This document shows, piece by piece, positions 1 to 9,176 of a DNA stretch of 64,000 nt; within the stretch, counting starts at the first letter, position 1; the number at the start of each line of letters is the position of its first letter. The notes beneath the pieces were generated by a model. That model made no database searches, was not told where the DNA came from, and saw only the letters and a program-made list of their open reading frames with translations. The position numbers and the translations under genes were made by a program. Source of the stretch: JAAZHD01 sp012510895 (GTDB taxonomy: Bacteria; Bacillota; Clostridia; Caldicoprobacterales; DTU083); the NCBI GenBank assembly GCA_050951465.1, contig JBMNJC010000002.1, positions 117,299 to 181,298 of the forward strand. Reading direction: 5' to 3'.

Positions 1-2
1 GG

Positions 3-911
3 CTGGTATGCTTTATTAAAATTTCAGAAAACAGTGATGAATCTTCCCGGGGAATAGTGACAGGAATATTCAACAGCATTGTCAGAATCGGCAGCCTGGT
101 TGCCACCTTGCTTGGAGGAGTGTTTGCAGAGCTGGCAGGCTACAGAAATACATACTATATTTTTGGCTTGCTTACCCTGGCTGTTTGCGTACCCCTTACT
201 GTTTTGAGTGCAAGGCAGGCTGGTTCCAATGATGTAATGGAATTAGATGAAGAATTAGAGGCTCAGGATGAGGATACAAATATAAGCAACAGGAAAGGAA
301 AAACAGAAGTAGGGTTAAAGTCAGTATACAGCATGTCTTTTCTGGGCTACTGGATAAGCGGAGGGCTCTTGTCTACTACAATAGGCTATATTCTTATGAC
401 CAGGTTCGGTACCAGCATAAGTATTCTTGGCCTTTCTATAGGAATCGCCCTTATAACCAGCCTCCTGACATCTCTGAAATGGGTTTACGGCATTTCCCTG
501 CCTGTAGTTGCGGGTAGATTATCTGCCAGGTATGGAAGGCTGACTTTAGTTACCTTTTCCTCCGTTACACTTGTTTTATCCTTAGTATCCATTGCTTTAG
601 TTAAATCTTTTTATGGTTTATCACTGGCCATAATAGCGGCTTTTGCAGCTTCCACAGTATTAAACAGTGTTTTGGATATTCTTGCTGTTGATCACCATAG
701 CATAACCGAGAACGGAAATATATTAGGTCATTATATGACATGCGGCGATTTGGGGGCTGCTTTCGGTGCTGTAGCCGGTTATTCCCTGGCGGTTGCTCTT
801 GGCTATAGCAATGTTTATATAGTGAGTGCTGCAGCCCTTGTACTTATCTTTACGGCCGCAAGCGGTATAATACCCAATAGGCTTTTCAGCAAACAGAAGA
901 TGAATATATGA
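3..911 (+). CDS. MFS transporter, 5' end outside window
   Basis: The open frame continues to the left edge without a stop, so this is the C-terminal two thirds of a longer gene. A GTG at 57 is not the real start, because the codons before it (SSRGIVTG) belong to the conserved loop and helix of major facilitator transporters. Visible are about two to three helices of the N-terminal half, a charged acidic central loop near codons 80-100 and then six hydrophobic segments, the expected second half of a 12-helix carrier. Substrate cannot be inferred. It is followed after 23 bases by a convergent oxidoreductase gene. Family assignment is by overall pattern; which sugar or drug it moves is unknown. 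Confidence 0.8.
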   Translation: MVCFIKISENSDESSRGIVTGIFNSIVRIGSLVATLLGGVFAELAGYRNTYYIFGLLTLAVCVPLTVLSARQAGSNDVMELDEELEAQDEDTNISNRKGKTEVGLKSVYSMSFLGYWISGGLLSTTIGYILMTRFGTSISILGLSIGIALITSLLTSLKWVYGISLPVVAGRLSARYGRLTLVTFSSVTLVLSLVSIALVKSFYGLSLAIIAAFAASTVLNSVLDILAVDHHSITENGNILGHYMTCGDLGAAFGAVAGYSLAVALGYSNVYIVSAAALVLIFTAASGIIPNRLFSKQKMNI

Positions 912-934
912 AGGATAAGCCGATCATCAGACTT

Positions 935-1963
935 TTAGTCCACCTTTACGGGCTGCATGGTTTCTGTGGAGTGAAGAATATCAAAGATCATCTTTGTATC
1001 ACCATATCCTACATCAGGTGTCACCTGAATTTCTTCTTCTTTGCGGAAGGCTTTGGCAAAGTTTAAAAATTCATTATAATAACCACGGCCCGGTAGGAAG
1101 CTGATTTCTTCGGCAGTTCCGTTGCGATAGGAAACAAATAATTTGCCGCTGTTTTTATCTTCAAGATAAATCTCTCCCCGAGTACCGAAGATCCGCAGCC
1201 CGACAGGCGGTTTCTGGGTTTCAACTCCATCGCAGAAATAGTTGTACTGACCAACAACATTGTTTTTAAAGTGTATCTGGCAGTTGTAGGACATATAGGG
1301 GCTGTAAGGTTCATCCTGAGGACGGCCGAGAGCATACACGGTATTAACGGCACCAAAAATATGACGAAAAGCAGCAATATCATGCAGGGCTGCATCCAAA
1401 AAGGCCCCTCCCGGATATTTAGGGTACTGTCTCCATTCAGTTGCTGCGAAGGTGTCTTTCTTCATTTCTTCTTTGAAATCTACAACCTTATTGCAGATAA
1501 AGTAAACCGCTTCTCCGATACGACCTTGTGACATCATATCCTTGATAATATTGTTTTCATCATTATATCGATAGTTTTCAGCTAACATTACCAATGACGA
1601 ACTGCTGTGATACAGATCCAACAGTTTTTTTGCTCCTTCCATGGTGCCGGCAAGGGGCTTTTCAGCAATCAGGTTCTTTCCTGCTTTTAATACAGCAGAT
1701 GCTGCTTCAAAATTTTCTTCAATTGGTACAAGCACGTCCACAACATCAATATCATCTCGTTTAAGCATCTCGTTATAATCGTCATAAACATTGCTCTGAT
1801 CTAATCCTATCTTGGCTGCAAACTGCTCCGCATCGCTTTTCGTTCGATTACAGAGGGCTGCTATTTCGTATTCATTTTGTAATTGGGAAACGGCAGGCCA
1901 ATGAAGACGTTCCCAGGCCATACCGGTACCAATTACCGCCAGGCGTATTTTATTCATTAACAA
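935..1963 (-). CDS. Gfo/Idh/MocA family oxidoreductase
   Basis: A 342-residue NAD(P)-dependent sugar or polyol dehydrogenase-like protein. The N-terminal Rossmann motif (AVIGTGMAW) is at residues 9-17, and the family signature EKP, which places the catalytic lysine, is near residue 101 (AEKPLAGT). The C-terminal half is the usual beta-sheet domain and the length is typical. The start is either TTG at 1963, six bases after AGGAAGTG, or ATG at 1957. This is the first of three family members in the window (others at 48485 and 50550). Substrate is not predictable from sequence. It is transcribed away from the DUF503 gene, with a 336-base region between them. Confidence 0.88.
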   Translation of the reverse strand: MLMNKIRLAVIGTGMAWERLHWPAVSQLQNEYEIAALCNRTKSDAEQFAAKIGLDQSNVYDDYNEMLKRDDIDVVDVLVPIEENFEAASAVLKAGKNLIAEKPLAGTMEGAKKLLDLYHSSSSLVMLAENYRYNDENNIIKDMMSQGRIGEAVYFICNKVVDFKEEMKKDTFAATEWRQYPKYPGGAFLDAALHDIAAFRHIFGAVNTVYALGRPQDEPYSPYMSYNCQIHFKNNVVGQYNYFCDGVETQKPPVGLRIFGTRGEIYLEDKNSGKLFVSYRNGTAEEISFLPGRGYYNEFLNFAKAFRKEEEIQVTPDVGYGDTKMIFDILHSTETMQPVKVD

Positions 1964-2299
1964 TTTTCACTTCCTTTTGTAAATATTAATTCATTCATTA
2001 TAAAGTGTTACCAAGATTAGTATGTTCATCATTTAAAAAACTAGTAATCTAAATCTCAATAAAAAATGTCAGCTAATATAATATTGTTTGACATACCTCA
2101 TCTTGCAACTTGAATCAAATTTTGACATAATAAAAATCATGATTTACTCTTTATATCCTGATCTTTTCGAATTGCGGCCTTACGAAGGTGACTTTCATTC
2201 TGCAGACAGCCTATTATCAGGAATCCCTTTGAAAAACTGTTTCGGATAAGAGGTTTATGATTTCTATGTATTATATGTAAAGCAGCATGGAAAGCGAGG
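1964..2299. promoter_or_regulatory. Divergent intergenic region with weak promoter-like signals
   Basis: This 336-base AT-rich gap separates the divergent oxidoreductase and DUF503 genes. On the plus strand TTGACA occurs at 2122-2127, but the hexamer 17 bases later (TACTCT) is a poor -10. On the minus strand TATAAT reads at 2002-1997 without a good -35. I see no RNA gene, repeat array or small coding frame with a ribosome binding site. Promoter assignment is tentative. Confidence 0.3.
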
Positions 2300-2593
2300 A
2301 TGATTACAATTACCTTAAGTGTGATAACGGTCAGGCTTTATGCACCGTGGGTGCACAGCCTGAAGGAAAAAAGAATGATTGTAAAAAGTCTTACTGAGAA
2401 ACTTCGAAACAGGTATAATGTTTCAGTAATAGAGAGCGATGCACAGAATATACATCAGACCATTATCATTTCCATTGCTTTTCTTGCCAATAATTCAGCT
2501 TTGGCAGACAGCATAAGTGAAAAAATATGCAGTTTTATTGAGAACAATACAGATGCGGAAGTAGTTGACATTAATATTGAGAATCAATATTAA
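2300..2593 (+). CDS. DUF503 (YlxP-like) protein
   Basis: A 97-residue protein carrying the DUF503 hallmark HSLKEKR at residues 19-25, followed by the typical SLxEKLRNRYNVSV segment. Family members are small alpha/beta proteins; Bacillus YlxP lies in the nusA-infB-rbfA cluster, which suggests a ribosome or RNA role, but the function is not established. Here the gene stands alone before an LtaS-like gene. The ribosome binding site is poor: GAGG abuts the ATG at 2300. Translation may be weak, or the start may lie elsewhere, although the ATG agrees with the family N-terminus. Confidence 0.75.
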   Translation: MITITLSVITVRLYAPWVHSLKEKRMIVKSLTEKLRNRYNVSVIESDAQNIHQTIIISIAFLANNSALADSISEKICSFIENNTDAEVVDINIENQY

Positions 2594-2664
2594 GTACTGT
2601 ACCGGATCTACTATACATGTTATACTATTGAGAAAAGAAGATTTTAAATTTAGAAGGTGTCCGC

Positions 2665-4710
2665 ATGAAGCAGAAGTCAAAAACTATCCCATTATTAACC
2701 TATATTATTTTGTCGCTTTTTTATTTGGAAATCCTGTTTCGATTTACAGTTTATCGCGGGTTTGTGACCGCAGGTCTTGTAATTCCCATCTTGTTTTCCA
2801 TGGTTTTATCTCTTGTTTTATATTTTATCGGCAGCTTATTCAAACCAAAAGTTAATCATATTTTGTCTTGTATATTCCTGGCTGTTCTGGGCTTTTTCTT
2901 TTCATCCCAGTTTATTTATTATGATTTTTTCAAGACCTTTTACAGCATGTTTTCCGCATCAAACATGACACAGATTCTGGATTTCAGCAAGGAAATAGCA
3001 ATAAGAGTGGCTCAGAATATTATATGGGTTATATTATTCTTTATTCCTTTTTTGTTCTTGCTCATATTCGGAAGAAAGGTTTTCTCATTTGAAAAGCCGG
3101 GGCTCTTCTTTCGGGGCAGCCTAATAATACTAGCGGTTATTGTTCATTTTTCAGCAGTAGGTGTTATTTATCTGGGCGGCAGGGAACAGAATTCTCCATA
3201 TGATTTATATTATAAAAACAGCTACCCTGTTCTTTCTGTAGAAAGGCTGGGGCTGATTACCACCACCCGACTGGATCTGCAAAGGCTGCTTACAGGCTGG
3301 ACGCCGGGTTATGAGGTAGCCAATCCTTACCTGCCCGAATCTCCTGCGTCTGAATCTCCTGAAAAAACTCCTGTGGAACAAAGTGATAGTGAGCAGGATA
3401 CACCGGACGGGCTGCCGACGGATCCTCCTGACGATGCAGAGGGTGAGGAGACTGAACCACCGGAAATTGTTTATAATATATTGGATATTGATTTTGATGA
3501 ATTAATAATTAATGAAAAAGACCAGGATATTATAGAAATGCATGAATACTTCAGAAATGTGCCTCCTACCCCGCAAAATGAATACACCGGCCAATATAAG
3601 GGATATAATCTGATACTCATTACCGCAGAAGGTTTTTCGCCTTATGCTGTTCATGAAGAGCTTACGCCTACTTTGTATAAGATGGTTGAAGAGGGCTATA
3701 AATTTACAAATTTTTATGTGCCCATCTGGGATGTAAGCACATCCGACGGAGAATATGTCAGTTTAACCAGCCTAATTCCCAAAAGCGGTGTCTGGAGCTT
3801 TTATCATTCCAGCAAAATAGATCTCCCCTTTGTAATGGGCAATCAACTAAAGAGGCTGGGTTATAAAACAGTTGCTTATCATAATCACAGCTACTCCTAT
3901 TACCGCAGGGATCTGTCCCATCCTAACATGGGATATGACTACAAGGGTATAGGCAATGGTCTGGTTATGAAAAAACAATGGCCCCGGTCCGATTTGGAGA
4001 TGATGGAGATAACCATTCCTGAGTACATCGACAGCCAGCCTTTTCATGCATATTATATGACGGTAAGCGGACATCTTGAATATAATTTCATGGGCAATGC
4101 CATGGCTTTAAAGAACAAAAAGAATGTGGAAGATCTGCCATATTCCGAACCTGCCAAAGCTTATATAGCCACCCAGATCGAACTGGACAGGGCTATGGAG
4201 TATTTGCTGGCTCAGCTGGAGGAAGCAGGCATTGCAGATAAAACCCTCATTGCCATGAGTTCTGATCACTATCCCTACGGTCTGGAGCACCATGTAATAG
4301 AAGAACTTGCCGGTCATAAGCTGGATAAGCATTTCGATGTCCACAGGAATACTTTTATTCTGTACACCAAGGGAATTGAAGAGCCGATTGCCATTGATGC
4401 TCCGGGCTCGTCTCTCGATATTATTCCCACCCTTTCCAATCTGCTTGGGCTTGAGTATGACTCAAGACTATTGATGGGCAGGGATCTGTTTTCTGATTCA
4501 GAACCCCTTGTTATTTTCCGGGACCGATCCTTTATAACAGATAAGGGGAGATATAATGCAGTAGCCAGGGAATTTACACCTAATCCGGGGGTTGAGGTTG
4601 ATGATGAGTATATTCAAAATATGATAAACATTGTAAATGCCAAATTCTATTATTCAACCATGATTCTCGACAAGGACTATTATAGTCACATTCCATACCC
4701 TGAAGACTGA
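2665..4710 (+). CDS. LtaS-like membrane sulfatase (phosphoglycerol transferase type)
   Basis: A 681-residue membrane enzyme. About five transmembrane helices fill residues 10-170, a Pro/Glu/Asp-rich linker spans about 215-268, and an extracellular alkaline-phosphatase-fold sulfatase domain follows. The metal and catalytic residues of lipoteichoic acid synthases appear to be present: E322 (TAEGFS), the nucleophile T359 in STSDGE, H470 (VSGH) and the D534-H535 pair (SSDHYPY). Known relatives transfer glycerol-phosphate from phosphatidylglycerol to a membrane glycolipid or polysaccharide. The acidic linker is longer than in Staphylococcus LtaS and may set a different distance from the membrane. 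Start ATG follows AAGGTG. It is convergent with rtcB, with a 2-base gap and no visible terminator between. Confidence 0.88.
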   Translation: MKQKSKTIPLLTYIILSLFYLEILFRFTVYRGFVTAGLVIPILFSMVLSLVLYFIGSLFKPKVNHILSCIFLAVLGFFFSSQFIYYDFFKTFYSMFSASNMTQILDFSKEIAIRVAQNIIWVILFFIPFLFLLIFGRKVFSFEKPGLFFRGSLIILAVIVHFSAVGVIYLGGREQNSPYDLYYKNSYPVLSVERLGLITTTRLDLQRLLTGWTPGYEVANPYLPESPASESPEKTPVEQSDSEQDTPDGLPTDPPDDAEGEETEPPEIVYNILDIDFDELIINEKDQDIIEMHEYFRNVPPTPQNEYTGQYKGYNLILITAEGFSPYAVHEELTPTLYKMVEEGYKFTNFYVPIWDVSTSDGEYVSLTSLIPKSGVWSFYHSSKIDLPFVMGNQLKRLGYKTVAYHNHSYSYYRRDLSHPNMGYDYKGIGNGLVMKKQWPRSDLEMMEITIPEYIDSQPFHAYYMTVSGHLEYNFMGNAMALKNKKNVEDLPYSEPAKAYIATQIELDRAMEYLLAQLEEAGIADKTLIAMSSDHYPYGLEHHVIEELAGHKLDKHFDVHRNTFILYTKGIEEPIAIDAPGSSLDIIPTLSNLLGLEYDSRLLMGRDLFSDSEPLVIFRDRSFITDKGRYNAVAREFTPNPGVEVDDEYIQNMINIVNAKFYYSTMILDKDYYSHIPYPED

Positions 4711-4712
4711 TA

Positions 4713-5918
4713 TTATTCCCCGCCGGCTTTGAAATTATAAATGGGACGGATAATTCTTTCGATTTCTACTGTATCAGCTATATGTTTTATTATGTCATCC
4801 ATGCTCTTATAAGCCATTGGACATTCATCCAGAGTATCCTTGTTTACCGAGCTTGTGTAGATGCCGTCCATTTCCTTCTTAAACTCTGACAAGGAAAAGC
4901 TCTTCTTTGCCTGTGTGCGGCTCATGATCCTTCCCGCTCCGTGAGGAGCTGAATAATTCCAGTCCTTATTGCCCTTTCCAATGCAGATAAGGCTTCCGTC
5001 CCGCATGTTTATGGGGATCAGCAGGCGTTCTCCGGCCTTGGCGGAAACTGCGCCCTTGCGGAGGATCATGGAATCTGTATCAATATAATTGTGTATGGTT
5101 GTGAAACTGTCCACCGGAGTCAGGTCCAAGCCTCTCACTATTTCATCCACTATGGCTTTACGATTGAGAGCTGCAAATTTTTGGATGATCTTCATATCAT
5201 GGATATATTCTTCAAAGAGCCTGCCTGACACATAGCAGAGCGCCTTTGGGATGTCGCTGCGTTTAGATTTTCTTAACGCTTTAAGTGCCTTGTTTATTTC
5301 CTTTTCCCGTCCTTCTGCTTTGAGTGAAGCAATAAGTGCTTCTTCCTCTTCGATTGTAATGGTATTGCACTGTTTGAAGCCCTCTTCCTGATAATATTGG
5401 GCTACCTGCAGACCCAGATGCCGGCTGCCTGAATGCACCACGAGATACAGCCGGCCTTCGTCATCCCTGCCTGCTTCTATAAAATGATTGCCTCCGCCAA
5501 GGGTCCCCATGCTCTTTTCTGCACGGGGTATGTTGACTTTTTGATAACAGTAAAGCTGTGACAGGTCAATTTCATTCATATAATGATGGATTTTATTTCT
5601 TATTGAAAAGCCTGATGGTATACGGCTGTAAATCAGTTTATCCAGTTTTTCCAGATCGATATGGGTTTCCTTAAGAAGCACGGTTTCCATTCCGCATCCG
5701 ATATCCACACCCACCAGATTGGGAACAACCTTGTCTTTTATGGTCATTGTAGTTCCTATTGTACAGCCTGCACCGGCATGTACATCGGGCATCATTCGAA
5801 TTCGGCTTCCTGCCGTAAATTCTTGATTTAAGAGTTCAATAATTTGTGAGTGGGAAGTATCATCAATGACATCGGTAAAAACTTTGGCAGTATTATATTT
5901 TCCTACAAGTTCTATCAT
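4713..5918 (-). CDS. rtcB: RtcB RNA ligase
   Basis: A 401-residue RtcB family protein that joins RNA 2',3'-cyclic phosphate or 3'-phosphate ends to 5'-OH ends with GTP and Mn2+. The active site is complete by inspection: D72 and C75 in VDIGCGM, H145 in GGGNHF, H162 in HSGSR, H276 in IHNY and the guanylylated H326 in PHGAGRIMSR. At 401 residues it is close to the shorter bacterial RtcB group rather than the ~480-residue archaeal form. Strong AAGGAGGA binding site seven bases before ATG. No rtcA or archease gene is adjacent. The upstream neighbour on the same strand is the ABC exporter permease, 68 bases away. Confidence 0.95.
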   Translation of the reverse strand: MIELVGKYNTAKVFTDVIDDTSHSQIIELLNQEFTAGSRIRMMPDVHAGAGCTIGTTMTIKDKVVPNLVGVDIGCGMETVLLKETHIDLEKLDKLIYSRIPSGFSIRNKIHHYMNEIDLSQLYCYQKVNIPRAEKSMGTLGGGNHFIEAGRDDEGRLYLVVHSGSRHLGLQVAQYYQEEGFKQCNTITIEEEEALIASLKAEGREKEINKALKALRKSKRSDIPKALCYVSGRLFEEYIHDMKIIQKFAALNRKAIVDEIVRGLDLTPVDSFTTIHNYIDTDSMILRKGAVSAKAGERLLIPINMRDGSLICIGKGNKDWNYSAPHGAGRIMSRTQAKKSFSLSEFKKEMDGIYTSSVNKDTLDECPMAYKSMDDIIKHIADTVEIERIIRPIYNFKAGGE

Positions 5919-5986
5919 CTTTTCCTCCTTTTATTCCTTAATCGTCGCCTCCTTATGATCCGGGTTAACATGAATTAAGGCTGATT

Positions 5987-7588
5987 CTATCCGTGTATGT
6001 CCCGATTTCGATAGCCTGCGAAACCTGCTGCAGTCAGCCCGAAAGCCAAAAGCATGGAGAGTAAAGTTTTGGATGCATGAAACTCCTCGAGTGGAATTTG
6101 AGGAATGTGTCCGAAAGGCGAAAGATAATCCATCCATTCAGGCAGTTTTAACATATCACCAAGATATGCTATAAAGAATGCATATCCTAAATACAGCCAG
6201 ACTGCACCGGTAAACCTTGGCAGATATCCAATGGCCAGAACCATCAGACCTGCCATTACCCAAACAGAGGGTATATATGCCATGCTGGCCTTTAACAATA
6301 TATTAAAGGAAAGAGGATCCTCCATTACAAACGCGGCAGAAGCCCACAGGCCGAGTACGGACATGAACTGTATGACAGGAGCGGCTGCCAGACCGATAAA
6401 AGCATAACTTCCAATGAGTTTTGTTCTGGATACGGCCCCGGCAAGAAGTTGTTCTATTCTCCCGGCATTTTCCTCTGACTTAAGCTTTAATATAAAAATA
6501 AGCACAGGAATAGCTGCCAGTATGCTTAAGATGGTCAAAAGCATGCCTACAAACCGTTCCGTCAGGTTAAATACTTCTGATTCGGGCAGCATTTGCAGCA
6601 GTAATCCGCTGCTGTCAAGAAAACCTTCCAGGTCACCCAGGACAGATCCATAGGATAATCCCAGCACAAGCATTCCTATTGTCCATGATATGACAGCGGT
6701 ACGTTGCAAACGCAGGGCAAGCCCCAAAGGTGAGGAAAGGAATCTCGAAGCTTCAGCTTTTCCGGATTTCGGCTGTAAAAAACCTGCGCCCAGATCCCGT
6801 ATGGTATTTAAATACATGGCAAGCCCTGCCAGGATTACAGACAATCCCAGGGTCAGTAAAACAGGCCACCAGTGATTATTCACATAAACCTCAGTACGCA
6901 GGATCAAACCAAGCGGAGAAAAAAGAGACAGCAGCTCGCTTTCTACATCGCCTATTCCTCTGATTATGTAAGCCAGGATGAGGAAGCCGAATGAATAACC
7001 CAATGCAGACCGGGTAATGGGTGTAAGCTGTGCAAACAAAGCTGTCAATGACGTAAAAAATATGCCGGCGGTGCCAATCGATGCTCCATACAGCATAGAA
7101 CCCTGGAAATCCATGCTTTCAAAGCCTAAAGAATACAGACTAAGGCCCGCTGTCAGGGCCAGCACCGTGTTGGCTGCAGCAGAAACAAAGAATGCTGCGG
7201 TTAAAGGGGATAGGAAGCCTGACGGAAGAGAGCGTATTATTTCTGTTCTTCCTTCTTCTTCGTCTTCTCTGGTGTTCCTTATGGTCATCAAAATGTTCAT
7301 AATTCCCACGGCAAGCAAAGTAAAAATAAGCATGAAGTGAGCCATCATTGCCCCATCTGTATAGTTGTCCAGTCCATAGCCAGGGCCAAGCATAACCGTA
7401 ATAGCCGGATTTTTCATGGTCTCCGCCATGATTTGGCGGTCAGTGCCGGTTGAATATAAATTTGGAAGCATTGCTCCAATCATTACTGTGAAAAGTACAA
7501 TGGAAATAATCCATATGAGAATTCTGATCCGATCTTTACGCAATATGAAAAATGCCAATATTTTTGTATTAGCAAACCGGTTGGACAT
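5987..7588 (-). CDS. ABC exporter permease, polyketide/antibiotic-export type
   Basis: A 533-residue polytopic membrane protein with about 12 hydrophobic segments in two similar halves. After the second helix it has the TRxxEEExGRTEIIRSLP region typical of the TnrB-like ABC-2 exporter permeases (COG3559 type). It pairs with the ATPase encoded immediately upstream: the ATPase stop and this ATG overlap as TAATG, which implies translational coupling. The likely role is export of a hydrophobic compound or peptide, conferring resistance; the cargo is unknown. Length fits the family. Confidence 0.87.
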   Translation of the reverse strand: MSNRFANTKILAFFILRKDRIRILIWIISIVLFTVMIGAMLPNLYSTGTDRQIMAETMKNPAITVMLGPGYGLDNYTDGAMMAHFMLIFTLLAVGIMNILMTIRNTREDEEEGRTEIIRSLPSGFLSPLTAAFFVSAAANTVLALTAGLSLYSLGFESMDFQGSMLYGASIGTAGIFFTSLTALFAQLTPITRSALGYSFGFLILAYIIRGIGDVESELLSLFSPLGLILRTEVYVNNHWWPVLLTLGLSVILAGLAMYLNTIRDLGAGFLQPKSGKAEASRFLSSPLGLALRLQRTAVISWTIGMLVLGLSYGSVLGDLEGFLDSSGLLLQMLPESEVFNLTERFVGMLLTILSILAAIPVLIFILKLKSEENAGRIEQLLAGAVSRTKLIGSYAFIGLAAAPVIQFMSVLGLWASAAFVMEDPLSFNILLKASMAYIPSVWVMAGLMVLAIGYLPRFTGAVWLYLGYAFFIAYLGDMLKLPEWMDYLSPFGHIPQIPLEEFHASKTLLSMLLAFGLTAAGFAGYRNRDIHG

Positions 7589-8481
7589 TAAGATTCACCT
7601 CCGTCCCCCATATAGTGTCTTATAAATAAATCCTCAAGGGTGGGCGGTGCACTTTCTAATTTCACTATCCCAAACTGGGCTATATATTTCATGATATTGT
7701 CCAATTCTTCTGTATCTGCTTGAAAATAAAAGATGTTATCCCTTACTTCCAAATCATGAACGCCTTTTATCATGTCTAAGGCTTCCATAGGTTTTTTCGT
7801 TTTAACAACCATTCTGCTTCTGGTCAGGTGGCGCAGTTCATCGAGAGTGCCGGATTCTATTATCTTTCCATGCCGAATAATACTTATCTTGTCACATAGT
7901 TTCTCTACCTCAGATAAAATGTGACTGGAAAGCAAGACACTTTTTCCCTGATCTTTAACTTCTTTTATGCATTCCTGAAAAACACTGTCCATTAAAGGAT
8001 CAAGCCCCGACGTGGGTTCATCCAGCACATAAAGATCTGCATCTGATGCAAATGCTGCAATCAGTGCTACTTTCTGTCTGTTGCCCTTTGAGTATGTTCT
8101 GCATTTTTTGGATGGGTCCAGGTTAAATCTTTCAATTAACTCTTCCCGACGTCTATTATTATTGGAATTACGGAGTCTTACGAACAAATCTATTACTTCG
8201 CCGCCGGTGAGATTAGGCCAAAGGCTTACATCTCCGGGAACATAGGCGGTTTTTTTATGTATCTCAACAGCATCTTTCCAGGCATCCATTCCGAAGACTT
8301 TAGCTTTACCTTCAGTTGCTTTAAGGATGCCGAGCAGAATTCTTATGGTTGTTGTTTTTCCAGCTCCGTTAGGTCCAATAAAACCATAGATCTCACCTTG
8401 GTTAACAGTAAGATCAATTCCGTTCAAAGCAGTAAACTTACCAAATCGTTTAATCAAATTTTCAATTTTTACTACAGGCAT
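7588..8481 (-). CDS. ABC transporter ATP-binding protein
   Basis: A 297-residue nucleotide-binding subunit. Walker A (GPNGAGKTT) is at residues 36-44, a signature variant YSKGNRQK near 130-137, Walker B with D154-E155 (LYVLDEPTSGLD), and an H-loop SSH further on. The C-terminal 80 residues form the extension common in drug-export ATPases of the DrrA/EcsA group. It is translated just ahead of, and overlaps by one base, the permease it should energise. A 14-base palindrome lies between this gene and the divergent thioesterase gene and may be its operator. Confidence 0.93.
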   Translation of the reverse strand: MPVVKIENLIKRFGKFTALNGIDLTVNQGEIYGFIGPNGAGKTTTIRILLGILKATEGKAKVFGMDAWKDAVEIHKKTAYVPGDVSLWPNLTGGEVIDLFVRLRNSNNNRRREELIERFNLDPSKKCRTYSKGNRQKVALIAAFASDADLYVLDEPTSGLDPLMDSVFQECIKEVKDQGKSVLLSSHILSEVEKLCDKISIIRHGKIIESGTLDELRHLTRSRMVVKTKKPMEALDMIKGVHDLEVRDNIFYFQADTEELDNIMKYIAQFGIVKLESAPPTLEDLFIRHYMGDGGES

Positions 8482-8543
8482 TTATCTTCCCCCTGGAACA
8501 ATGCTATGTTATTTTTTTAAAAATAAAGACCGTAAATGCTGAT

Positions 8544-8557
8544 ACAATATGTATTGT
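8544..8557. promoter_or_regulatory. 14-base palindrome, possible operator
   Basis: The sequence ACAATATGTATTGT is a perfect inverted repeat (ACAATA, TG, TATTGT) in the divergent region between the ABC exporter and the thioesterase gene. Its position about 65 bases before the ATPase start would suit an operator for a dimeric regulator. No regulator gene lies beside it, and no clear promoter hexamers flank it, so the assignment is only structural. Confidence 0.35.
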
Positions 8558-8693
8558 TATAGCGCTCGAATGATTTATCAGCTGCAACATCATTATATAA
8601 CACAAACAGAGCTTTATGTCATAATAATTGGTTTCATTGCTTTTTTGACATGTTTTTTATATAATGAAGAATATCAAACTAGGAGAGTCCGAA

Positions 8694-9167
8694 ATGAACG
8701 GAAAGACTGTTGCCCATTCCAGAGCAATAATGTCACAGGTCATGCTCCCCAGTCAAGCTAATCCGGCCGGTAATGTGCATGGGGGCGAGATAATGAAGAT
8801 GATGGATACCACTGCATATGTAGTGGCAGCCAGACATGCTCATACCAATATTGTTACCGCCCGGGTAGATGAGCTTGTCTTTCATACTCCCATATATGTC
8901 GGAGCACTGGTTACCTGTAAAGGTGAAATAATATTTGTAGGTCGTACTTCCATGGAGGTTTTTGTCACTGTTGAGGCAGAGTACCTGGAGGAGGAGAAGC
9001 CTCCTCAGGTAGCCCTTACCGCTTATTTTACCATGGTATCACTTGATGAAAACGGTGTTCCCTGCCAGGTTCCCAGGCTCATACTTACAACACCGGAAGA
9101 GAAGAAGCGTTTTCAGGAAGGGAAAGAGCGATATCTTTTGCATAAATCCAAGCGGAAGAAGAGCTGA
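8694..9167 (+). CDS. Acyl-CoA thioesterase, hotdog fold (YkhA/YciA group)
   Basis: I place the start at ATG 8694, six bases after AGGAGAGT; an ATG at 8664 in the same frame has no binding site. The 157-residue product matches hexameric acyl-CoA thioesterases: the conserved MLPSQANPAGNVHGGEIM segment at residues 17-34 with the catalytic-region Asn and Asp (N27, D38), then the single hotdog strand-helix pattern. These enzymes hydrolyse short to medium acyl-CoA in the cytosol. It heads an apparent co-directional run with topB (9-base gap) and asnS. Confidence 0.88.
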   Translation: MNGKTVAHSRAIMSQVMLPSQANPAGNVHGGEIMKMMDTTAYVVAARHAHTNIVTARVDELVFHTPIYVGALVTCKGEIIFVGRTSMEVFVTVEAEYLEEEKPPQVALTAYFTMVSLDENGVPCQVPRLILTTPEEKKRFQEGKERYLLHKSKRKKS

Positions 9168-9176
9168 AGGCGGTTT

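Noticed and set aside
57..911. Complete small MFS gene starting at GTG 57
   Set aside because: The frame is open to the window edge and the preceding codons match conserved transporter sequence.
8645..8665. TTGACA followed by TATAAT upstream of the thioesterase gene
   Set aside because: Only nine bases separate the hexamers, far from the 16-18 needed, so they cannot form one promoter.
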